From: CAZSMK01 sp964608095
Lineage (GTDB): Bacteria; Sumerlaeota; Sumerlaeia; MWCT01; JAGHBZ01
DNA: 60,227 bases
Assembly: GCA_964608095.1 (NCBI GenBank)
Contig: CAZSMK010000095.1
Span: 1 to 60,227 of the forward strand
Reading direction: 5' to 3'
Shown here: in pieces, positions 28,540-35,507 of the stretch
Layout: every line of letters starts with the position of its first letter
Position numbering within the stretch: position 1 is the stretch's first letter
Position numbers and translations under genes: made by a program
Notes under the pieces: model-generated
Databases searched by the model: none
What the model was told of the DNA's origin: nothing
Seen by the model: only the letters and a program-made list of their open reading frames with translations

Positions 28540-30195
28540 TCAGGGAGACATCCCTGGAGAAGATGGTTCAGAGGATTGACGTTCCTCCATCTCTTTAAGA
28601 CGTTTGCGCGCGAGGTCTTTGAATAACTGGGCTTGGGGATTTCCCGGGTCAATGGTGAGTACTTCATCCCATTCTTCAATAGCCTTGTCAAACTGACCCC
28701 TCGAGTAGAAATCAATTGCGCGGATTCTATGATTCGCAATTTCCCGATCTTTCTTGACCTCCCGCCGTTGGGACAACTCATTCCGCAACACCGCTTGTTT
28801 ATGGGTAAGGAGTGCGTCGACTGCCTTGGAAAGAGTCGGGTTATCATAATCCACTTTCCCAAGGCTTTGGAGCATCTTTTCCTTCAAAAAATCCGCTGCT
28901 ACGGTCAGCAATAACGCACAACGGACATTCAAGGGATCGACTTCGAGAGCATCGGTCCAGTTGTCTACCGCAAGGTCATAGCGTTTCTCGTTGAATGCTT
29001 TTAATCCCTCGATATAGTACTCGTCTGATTTTCGTTGTTCCAGGAGATGCTGCTTCTGAATATCGTTCAACTGGCTGAACGCCCCTTCTATAAGGGCAAC
29101 CGGTATCGTTGTTGTCAACTTGTTCCCTTCATAATCGTAAAGTAAAGGACCAAGATATTCTTCAACCTGTTTGGTAACAAGGCGCGTTTTAATGCGTTCA
29201 TACACCTCGATACGTTTTTCCGGTGTATCGAGTTGCGGCATCTCATTGATCTGTTTTTCGACCAACGCCCATATAGCCTCGTCGATTTCACTGCTCAGCT
29301 CCGGCGAGAAACGCGGATCAAAAGGATTTGCCCTCTGCCCGCTCCAGACATATTTGAAAATCTGAAAGATTACGAATTGTCCATCGGTACAAAATTTAAC
29401 ACTGTCAGAGACAAATTCTGCTTCTTCGCTATCTTGTACTGCTGCTTCTTCTTTTTTCTCGAGTTCTCCGCGTGCAGACCAGAATCCCACAGTAAGTTCC
29501 TCTGTCTCCGGTTCGTCGGATTTGCTGATCTCCTCGATGGAAAAGGGACGAACCTCTGCAGTGAATAAACGGTCTGCCATCTCTTTGACAAAGGGAACAT
29601 GTTCAGAATAGATTCGTTTTCCTTGAGTAAGGTCGCGTGCGGATACTATAAAATAGTTGGCGGTCTCGCTGATCTGTATAACCATATCCTGAATCTTGTA
29701 TTTGACGATAAATGTATCCGAACCCCCATGGTCGATCCAGTCCCGGTAGAGAACCGCCCAATTTCGCAAAGGAATGAGATGTACCAGGAGGTCTTCAGGT
29801 ATAAATGTCGGTTTGAGAATGCGCATCGTCCACTCGATAAAATTCGAGACTTGTTGCGGATTTGCACGACCGCCGTATTTGTAAACCTCATCGGGCTCAA
29901 GCCATTCCAACTGCTGTACCGCCCATTGTGGGACGAGCGATTTGAGCTTAGGCACCCCCATCTCGTCCGGAACAATCGGCGGCGACATGTCGTTATATGC
30001 GACTCGCACATCTTGCTCTACACCCGCCTCCTCAACAGTTGATAATGGCTCTTCTATCAGAATGGTCTCAGGGAGTGTAATCGTGTTCGGCGACTCAACT
30101 TCTTGAGCCGGCGTCTCAACTTCTTGAGCCGGCGACACATGCCATACAAGGCAACATACCACCAAAACAGAAAGTAGCCATTTCTTCATACGCAT
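28540..30195 (-). CDS. Exported TPR-containing protein of unknown function
   Basis: I place the start at ATG 30195 (MRMKKWLLSVLVVCCLVWHV), 7 nt after GGAGGA. The product is 551 residues with a signal peptide ending near SPAQ. A short duplicated segment AQEVE(T/S)P follows, from a 17-bp direct repeat near 30095-30130. The middle part (about 70-330) has no recognisable family. The C-terminal 200 residues contain TPR units (AFNEKRYDLAVDNWTDALEV and FDKAIEEWDEVLTIDPGN). It is probably periplasmic and may scaffold an envelope or secretion complex. It is convergent with the tRNA-Gly gene. Confidence 0.75.
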   Translation of the reverse strand: MRMKKWLLSVLVVCCLVWHVSPAQEVETPAQEVESPNTITLPETILIEEPLSTVEEAGVEQDVRVAYNDMSPPIVPDEMGVPKLKSLVPQWAVQQLEWLEPDEVYKYGGRANPQQVSNFIEWTMRILKPTFIPEDLLVHLIPLRNWAVLYRDWIDHGGSDTFIVKYKIQDMVIQISETANYFIVSARDLTQGKRIYSEHVPFVKEMADRLFTAEVRPFSIEEISKSDEPETEELTVGFWSARGELEKKEEAAVQDSEEAEFVSDSVKFCTDGQFVIFQIFKYVWSGQRANPFDPRFSPELSSEIDEAIWALVEKQINEMPQLDTPEKRIEVYERIKTRLVTKQVEEYLGPLLYDYEGNKLTTTIPVALIEGAFSQLNDIQKQHLLEQRKSDEYYIEGLKAFNEKRYDLAVDNWTDALEVDPLNVRCALLLTVAADFLKEKMLQSLGKVDYDNPTLSKAVDALLTHKQAVLRNELSQRREVKKDREIANHRIRAIDFYSRGQFDKAIEEWDEVLTIDPGNPQAQLFKDLARKRLKEMEERQSSEPSSPGMSP

Positions 30196-30745
30196 AGTCA
30201 TCTCCTCCATTAGACAAATACCCGGGAGACCGTTAGACACACACATCAAACTCAATACATTCTTCAATAACTATAGTATAGTTTCTTTATACCATTTTTC
30301 CAAGACATTTTGATGTACTTCACAAAATCCGACCTCTACCCGAAGCCATCTGCACAAAGCATTCTCTTCAGCAAACTTCCTTCTCAATGCCAGGTGATCT
30401 CATGAAAGGCAGGACAGGTCAGGTGCTGAAGAAAAATTTCGAAAAAGTTTGAAGACTTTTTTTGGCGCTTCCTTATCTCAATGACTCCGTGTGATAATGG
30501 TTTTTGTATTGTTTATTATATCTGGTCTCTTGTGGTTTATTGGTTCGTGGAATTAATAATATGTTCGGGTAAAGCCGATGAGAAAAATGTTGTTTTTTTA
30601 GGTATCCGGAAAAAGAATTGAAAATGGTATGTCGTCAGGCGCGGCATTGGGATTGTCAGCTAAGAAAGGAGGACTCTCTGGCGACAGAATTACATCCTAC
30701 ACGATGCTTTTGTTGAACATGAAACATACTAAAGGAGAATACACG
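30196..30745. other. Long intergenic region before the SGNH hydrolase gene
   Basis: This 550-bp stretch between divergent genes has no convincing ORF. A frame from 30629 runs in phase into the hydrolase, but its sequence is not signal-peptide-like. I looked for known riboswitch cores and saw none. The only clear signal is the ribosome site AAAGGAG (30731-30737). Confidence 0.45.
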
Positions 30746-31495
30746 ATGAAGAATTACAGATTGACTCTATGCTTGTTTTTGACCGTCTTTATGTTAACGA
30801 CGCTTTGTTTCAGCCAGGAGACTAATGTCCTAATCGAAAAAGACTTTCCCAATCCTGAACGCTTCGAGAAAGACATCAAGGCATTCGAAGAACAGGACAG
30901 ACTAAGTTCGCCGCCTGAACACGCCATAGTCGCCATCGGGAGCTCGAGTCTAAAGATCTGGAACAAGACTATAAACGAGGATCTTGCGCCGCTTACTATA
31001 ATTCCACGTGGTTTCGGCGGGAGCACCATGTATGATGCGCTCTATTATGCCGACCGCATGGTGATTCCCTATAAGCCCCGCGCAGTGCTGCTTTATGAGG
31101 GCGACAACGATGTGGCAGGCGGAATAAGCCCTGAAAAGATAAAGGATACATTTCTTGAATTCGTCGACACAATTCATCACAAACTCCCCGACACCCGAAT
31201 TTATTTTCTCTCCATCAAACCCAGCCCATCGCGATGGAGCGTATGGCCCGGAATGCGGGAAGCAAACAGGCTTATCGAGAAGGAATGCGCCGGAGATCCC
31301 CGCCTTACCTATGTGGACATTGCCACACCAATGCTTGACGCGGACAGGCAGGTTCTCACCGACATTTTTATGAGCGATAGGCTGCACATGAACGAGAAGG
31401 GCTACGTAATCTGGCGAAATGTCCTCAGACCCATTCTCATGAAAGAAGAACTCGAGTTTGAGCCAGAGCCTGTACCTGAGATAGAAGCCCCTTAA
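30746..31495 (+). CDS. Exported SGNH/GDSL-family hydrolase
   Basis: The start is ATG 30746 behind AAAGGAG; the 249-residue protein has a signal peptide (YRLTLCLFLTVFMLTTLCFS). The blocks of SGNH hydrolases are present: GSSSLKIW (about 65-72, nucleophile Ser66), GFGGSTMYD (oxyanion Gly), EGDNDV (block III) and the catalytic dyad in SDRLHMNEKGY. These are esterases or lipases, often removing acetyl groups from carbohydrates. The C-terminus is an acidic Glu-Pro-rich tail. A carbohydrate-deacetylating role would suit the glycan-active genes downstream, but that is inference. Confidence 0.9.
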   Translation: MKNYRLTLCLFLTVFMLTTLCFSQETNVLIEKDFPNPERFEKDIKAFEEQDRLSSPPEHAIVAIGSSSLKIWNKTINEDLAPLTIIPRGFGGSTMYDALYYADRMVIPYKPRAVLLYEGDNDVAGGISPEKIKDTFLEFVDTIHHKLPDTRIYFLSIKPSPSRWSVWPGMREANRLIEKECAGDPRLTYVDIATPMLDADRQVLTDIFMSDRLHMNEKGYVIWRNVLRPILMKEELEFEPEPVPEIEAP

Positions 31496-31533
31496 AAATT
31501 CTTGTTTTTCTTTTCTTTATTGTCCTTTTTGGG

Positions 31534-31794
31534 GTGTGGGCGGGCGGTATATGGATAGAACCCTTTGGCCCATCAATAGGTGGAGGATATTTTTTACCTT
31601 TTGTGATTATCGGTTTATTTTTCCTTTTTTTATTATCTACTATTGCCCCCACACATTATCCACGAACGCGTCGAAAAACACCCTCAGAATCAACTGCTGA
31701 AGTGGTAGCTGGCACAATCTTCAGTATCTTCTTCTGGTTATTCCTTATCGCCCTTGTTATCACCATAATCGTTAAGTATGGCTGGCTATCATAA
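31534..31794 (+). CDS. Small two-span membrane protein, start unclear
   Basis: A frame with two strongly hydrophobic segments (FLPFVIIGLFFLFLLSTIA and TIFSIFFWLFLIALVITIIV) separated by a basic loop runs to 31794. GTG 31534 is the first usual start. However, the in-frame codons just before it (31495-31533) also encode a hydrophobic run (KILVFLFFIVLFGVWAGG) that has no ATG, GTG or TTG before the previous stop at 31479. Either an ATT start is used or the N-terminus has decayed. No family recognised. Confidence 0.45.
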   Translation: MWAGGIWIEPFGPSIGGGYFLPFVIIGLFFLFLLSTIAPTHYPRTRRKTPSESTAEVVAGTIFSIFFWLFLIALVITIIVKYGWLS

Positions 31795-31916
31795 AGGACG
31801 CTGGTTATTTCTCAAATCATTTTTCGCTTTACCAGTGTCCACGATATCTTATAAAATATAATACGTTTATTAGTCATGTGCGGGAAATGATTTGTCGGAC
31901 ACACGTAATCAGGAAA

Positions 31917-31993
31917 CGGGGCGTAGCGCAGATGGCTAGCGCGCAGCGTTCGGGACGCTGAGGTCGGGGGTTCAAGTCCCCCCGCCCCGACCA
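31917..31993 (+). tRNA. tRNA-Pro (CGG)
   Basis: A 77-nt cloverleaf: acceptor CGGGGCG pairs with CGCCCCG, and the anticodon arm CAGCG/CGCTG carries the loop TTCGGGA with anticodon CGG. The T arm contains GGTTCAAGTCC and CCA is encoded. A T-rich run follows at once and may help termination. Confidence 0.97.
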
Positions 31994-32269
31994 TTTTTTT
32001 TATTCCTTTCCTTTTTATTTACTCTTGAAAAAAACCCTTGCATCTTGTCATTTATAGGGGTAAATAATGTAATGTTTTAATGTCTTGTAGGTATGTTGAG
32101 TTGTGGCCTCTGACGCCTCCGGCGTATGGGTTTTTTAGATAAATCATCACACGTTGTCAAGAGCGCCTTAAGATCGCCCATCCCAACTCACCGTCTATTA
32201 AATAACGCATTATACGTGAATAACGCGAAACGTGAACCACGGACAGAATCATTGGTGAATTACCTTCAT

Positions 32270-33181
32270 ATGTGTAGACGTGCCTTGAGCGTAGTGCTTT
32301 TCATCCTGCTGGTTACTACTTCAACCTCGAACGGCAATGAATTTGACAGTGAACGCGCCTTTCAACTACTCGAGAAAATTTGTGAGTTCGGTCCGCGGGT
32401 ACCGGGAAGTGAAGCACATTCACGCTGCTTGAAGTTCTTCAAGGATGAACTCCATGACCTCGGTTACACCGTCTATCTCCAGGAGTTTGAAGAAACCCCT
32501 ACCTTGTTGAAGAAGAAAGTAATGATGACGAATCTCATAGCATACCATGAACCGTTGTCTACCGAGACGGTTATCCTTCTATCGAGTCATTGGGATTCGC
32601 GACCCATAGCTGAACACGACCCCTCACTCCGTAACCGCACCAAGCCTATTGTGGGCGCTAACGACGGCGCCTCTGCAAATGCCGTGTTGCTTGAACTTGC
32701 GCGCCTGTTCAACACTCATCCCTATGCACATCATCTCGTCTTCGTTTTCTTCGACGGAGAAGACCTGGGCACAAGAGAGAATCTGCATGAATATTGTCTT
32801 GGTTCTCGCTATCTTGCACGTACCACTCCCCCGTTTTTAACGTTTGATTTCGGTATCAATCTCGACATGATCGGTGATAAAGATCTGCTGATTAAGGTTG
32901 AACCTCATTCTTACACTGCAGCCGCCGATATTGTGAGAGAATTCTGGAAAATCGGACAACAACATTACCCTGCACATTTCTCATCTGAATTTTCTCCTCC
33001 AATCCTCGACGACCATTACCCGTTCATAAGTCAAGGAATATCATATATAAACATCATCGATTTTGAATTTCCCTATTGGCATACTCAAAAGGATACTCCA
33101 GAGAATTGCTCAGCTTTTAGTCTGAAAGTTGTTGGAGATACTGTGGTTAAATTTGTTAACTTCAAGTTGAAAATAGAATAA
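32270..33181 (+). CDS. Exported M28-family zinc enzyme, glutaminyl-peptide cyclotransferase-like
   Basis: I choose ATG 32270 (MCRRALSVVLFILLVTTSTS), which begins with a signal peptide; an upstream in-frame ATG at 32126 would add a non-signal-like stretch of 48 residues. The 303-residue protein has the M28 metal-site series: SSHWDS (His107, Asp109), GANDGASANAVLLELAR (Asp132), FFDGED (Glu164, Asp165), NLDMIGD (Asp199) and WHTQKDTPEN (His271). The DDHYPF motif before the last His and the short length resemble glutaminyl cyclases more than aminopeptidases. It would therefore form N-terminal pyroglutamate on exported peptides, or trim them. The two functions cannot be separated by eye. Confidence 0.82.
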   Translation: MCRRALSVVLFILLVTTSTSNGNEFDSERAFQLLEKICEFGPRVPGSEAHSRCLKFFKDELHDLGYTVYLQEFEETPTLLKKKVMMTNLIAYHEPLSTETVILLSSHWDSRPIAEHDPSLRNRTKPIVGANDGASANAVLLELARLFNTHPYAHHLVFVFFDGEDLGTRENLHEYCLGSRYLARTTPPFLTFDFGINLDMIGDKDLLIKVEPHSYTAAADIVREFWKIGQQHYPAHFSSEFSPPILDDHYPFISQGISYINIIDFEFPYWHTQKDTPENCSAFSLKVVGDTVVKFVNFKLKIE

Positions 33182-33271
33182 ATTTCTCCTTGAAGATCGA
33201 AATTTCGTTTTGTTATGGATAGAGTGTTTTAGGCTTTATTTTAAGTTATTCTGGATTTAAGGACTTATACC

Positions 33272-34669
33272 ATGAAATCGGAAAGTGATGGAGTTTGGAC
33301 AAAAGCAATTTTTCGGTTAAAACATCTCATCGATTCACAGAGTTTCAAGACGTGGATCGTCCCCATTAAATTCAAATCATACGAAAATAATACCTTCAAT
33401 CTCGAGGTCCCCAGCAGATTCTATAAACGTTGGGTGTTGTCTAATTACAGCGAAAAGATCAGGAACGTGCTCAAGCAGATTACACAGACGGATTGTGACA
33501 TGAACATAATCTGCCCGGACGAAGATTTAGAGATGGACACACCGGATATGTTTCTTCGCGCGTCTCAAACTCAGTCGCAGGAAACACCGGCTCCTTCTGA
33601 AGACACGCAGCCGGGATTTCACAAAATTACTCCTTTCCATTCCTCACATCTGAATGAACAATATACCTTCGATAATTTCGTTATAGGTGAGAGCAATCGA
33701 TTTGCCCATGCCGTGGCACAGGCATCGGCAGACCTCACCACCAAAGCATATAACCCGTTGTTTATCTATGGCGGTGTGGGACTTGGTAAGACACACCTTA
33801 TGCAAGGTATCGGACACCAGATTCTCAAAACAACACCAAACGCCAAAGTGATTTATATAACGTCCGAACAGTTCATGAATTGTTTCATCGATTGTATTAG
33901 TAAAAATCAACAAGCGGAATTTCGCAGCTACTTTCGCAACACTGAACTTCTTCTTGTCGATGATGTACAGTTCCTCATAGGAAAAGACCGAACGCAAACC
34001 GAATTTTTCCATACCTTTAATGCGCTTTACGATGCGAGCAAAAAAATCGTGATTTCAAGCGACCGCCCGCCAAAAGAGCTGGCGAGTCTCGAGGAGCGAC
34101 TCCGCTCGCGCTTTGAATGGGGCATTATAGTCGATATACAACCCCCGGAGCTTGAAACGCGTATCGCGATTCTTAAACGCAAAGCCGAATCTCAGGGTAT
34201 AGCACTACCTTCGGAGGTTGCGTATTTTATTGCGGAACGAATAACTTCAAATATTCGCGAACTCGAAGGTTCTCTCCAACGAATCAAGGCGTATGCCCAT
34301 CTGCACCGCAGCGAAATAACACTCGAGCTTACAAAGAAACTGCTTGCACATTTAACTGAGAGAGAAAAGCGTACGCATGTCACGATTGACGAGATTGTGC
34401 AAACTGTTGCCGACTATTTCGAAATTAAACCTCAGGATATTCTCGGCGACAGACGACAGCGAAAGATCGCGGTACCCCGGCATATCGCCCAATATCTTGC
34501 GCGCGAATTTACCACGTTATCCCTTCCTAAAATCGGGCAACGTTTTGGGGGGAAAGATCATACCTCTGTTCTGCACGCCTGTAGAAAAATTGAAAATCTG
34601 GTAAAAAAAGATCCCAATCTCAAAAATATTATTACGTATCTAACCAAACTGTTGAACAAAGAGTCATAG
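33272..34669 (+). CDS. dnaA: Chromosomal replication initiator DnaA
   Basis: The 465-residue protein has all four DnaA domains: N-terminal helicase-loading domain, variable linker (about 90-125), AAA+ core and DNA-binding domain. The core shows Walker A GGVGLGKT (167-174), Walker B LLLVDDVQFL and SSDRPPKEL; the DNA-binding signature is KDHTSVLHACRKIE near the end. It melts the origin as an ATP-bound filament. dnaN and recF are not adjacent, and I see no cluster of TTATCCACA boxes; only one near-match (TTATCCACG, 31656-31664) lies upstream. The origin is probably elsewhere. Confidence 0.97.
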   Translation: MKSESDGVWTKAIFRLKHLIDSQSFKTWIVPIKFKSYENNTFNLEVPSRFYKRWVLSNYSEKIRNVLKQITQTDCDMNIICPDEDLEMDTPDMFLRASQTQSQETPAPSEDTQPGFHKITPFHSSHLNEQYTFDNFVIGESNRFAHAVAQASADLTTKAYNPLFIYGGVGLGKTHLMQGIGHQILKTTPNAKVIYITSEQFMNCFIDCISKNQQAEFRSYFRNTELLLVDDVQFLIGKDRTQTEFFHTFNALYDASKKIVISSDRPPKELASLEERLRSRFEWGIIVDIQPPELETRIAILKRKAESQGIALPSEVAYFIAERITSNIRELEGSLQRIKAYAHLHRSEITLELTKKLLAHLTEREKRTHVTIDEIVQTVADYFEIKPQDILGDRRQRKIAVPRHIAQYLAREFTTLSLPKIGQRFGGKDHTSVLHACRKIENLVKKDPNLKNIITYLTKLLNKES

Positions 34670-34713
34670 TTTTTGTATACTTAAATTTAAAACTTTTAAA
34701 GGGGTAGAAAACT

Positions 34714-35163
34714 ATGCTATTCTTTAGACATCACAATCGTCTAACACATACAAGGTACGGATTTACGTTTCTTGAAATTATGTTCGTGGTTGCCATTATC
34801 GGCATCCTGTTGAGCATTGCAATTCCACGGTTTGTGGGCAGAACACAGAAAGCAAGAATAGAAGCGGCAAAGCTTCAGATCCAGCACTTCAAAACCTCGC
34901 TTGGCGCATACGAGATGGATATCGGGACATTCCCTACCACCTCACAGGGCTTGAAGGCACTACTCGAGCGCCCTTCTGATGTGTACGAAGAAGATTGGAA
35001 TGGCAAATATATGGACAATATCCCGAAAGACCCCTGGCATGAAGAATTTATCTACAAATCACCCGGCGACCATAACGAAGACTTCGATCTCTTCTCCAAA
35101 GGACCTGACCGACAGGAAGGTACTGAAGACGATATTACCAATTGGGAAGAAGAGACTTATTAA
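34714..35163 (+). CDS. gspG: Type II secretion major pseudopilin GspG
   Basis: The 149-residue protein has a prepilin cleavage site and N-methylation segment (RYGFTFLEIMFVVAIIGILL) followed by the GspG core. The C-terminal pattern is typical: LLERPSDV, PKDPWHEEFIYKSPG and a calcium-site-like end SKGPDRQEGTEDDITNW. Position 5 of the mature protein is Glu as required. It would polymerise into the pseudopilus that pushes proteins through the outer membrane. No other gsp genes are in the window, so the locus is split. The large secreted enzymes nearby are plausible clients. Confidence 0.93.
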   Translation: MLFFRHHNRLTHTRYGFTFLEIMFVVAIIGILLSIAIPRFVGRTQKARIEAAKLQIQHFKTSLGAYEMDIGTFPTTSQGLKALLERPSDVYEEDWNGKYMDNIPKDPWHEEFIYKSPGDHNEDFDLFSKGPDRQEGTEDDITNWEEETY

Positions 35164-35188
35164 TCTTATCAATTGATTGTCATTTCTG

Positions 35189-35347
35189 ATGAAAGTTCTC
35201 ATACAAAAAATCAAGCACTTTTTCAGGCGTCTCTTTTTAATGGAAGAGAAATTTTTATGCGATACGTGTCGTTATAATTGGCGAGGCGCGTGTAATCGAC
35301 CTGAAAGGCCCAACGCTACACAGTGTCCGGATTATAAAAAGAAATAA
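35189..35347 (+). CDS. 52-residue Cys4 (zinc-ribbon-like) small protein
   Basis: The ATG at 35189 opens a 52-codon frame 25 bp after gspG. The N-terminal half is basic and amphipathic (IQKIKHFFRRLFL). The C-terminal half carries four cysteines in CDTCRYNWRGACNRPERP and ATQCPDY, a C-x2-C...C...C pattern suited to binding one zinc ion. The dense Cys pattern and the Arg-Pro/Asp-Tyr ends look like a real small family, although I cannot name it. Function unknown; it may be co-transcribed with gspG. Confidence 0.6.
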   Translation: MKVLIQKIKHFFRRLFLMEEKFLCDTCRYNWRGACNRPERPNATQCPDYKKK

Positions 35348-35507
35348 TCTTTCGTTGTAAGCCTCATAAAGACGTTACGTTCTTCTCAGTCGTAAGGCTA
35401 CCCATACGTTTTTGAGAAAAGTATGTTTCCGCTTCAGTGTTTACTGGATTTAAAATTGACTTCACTCTGTAAATTACGCATGATTATCTCTTTAATGGAT
35501 GTAAACG

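Noticed and set aside
30629..30745. Upstream in-frame extension of the SGNH hydrolase
   Set aside because: A clear ribosome site and signal peptide at 30746 mark the true start.
31656..31664. DnaA-box-like TTATCCACG upstream of dnaA as evidence for the replication origin
   Set aside because: It is a single imperfect box inside a coding frame; no cluster of boxes or AT-rich unwinding element was found and dnaN is not adjacent.
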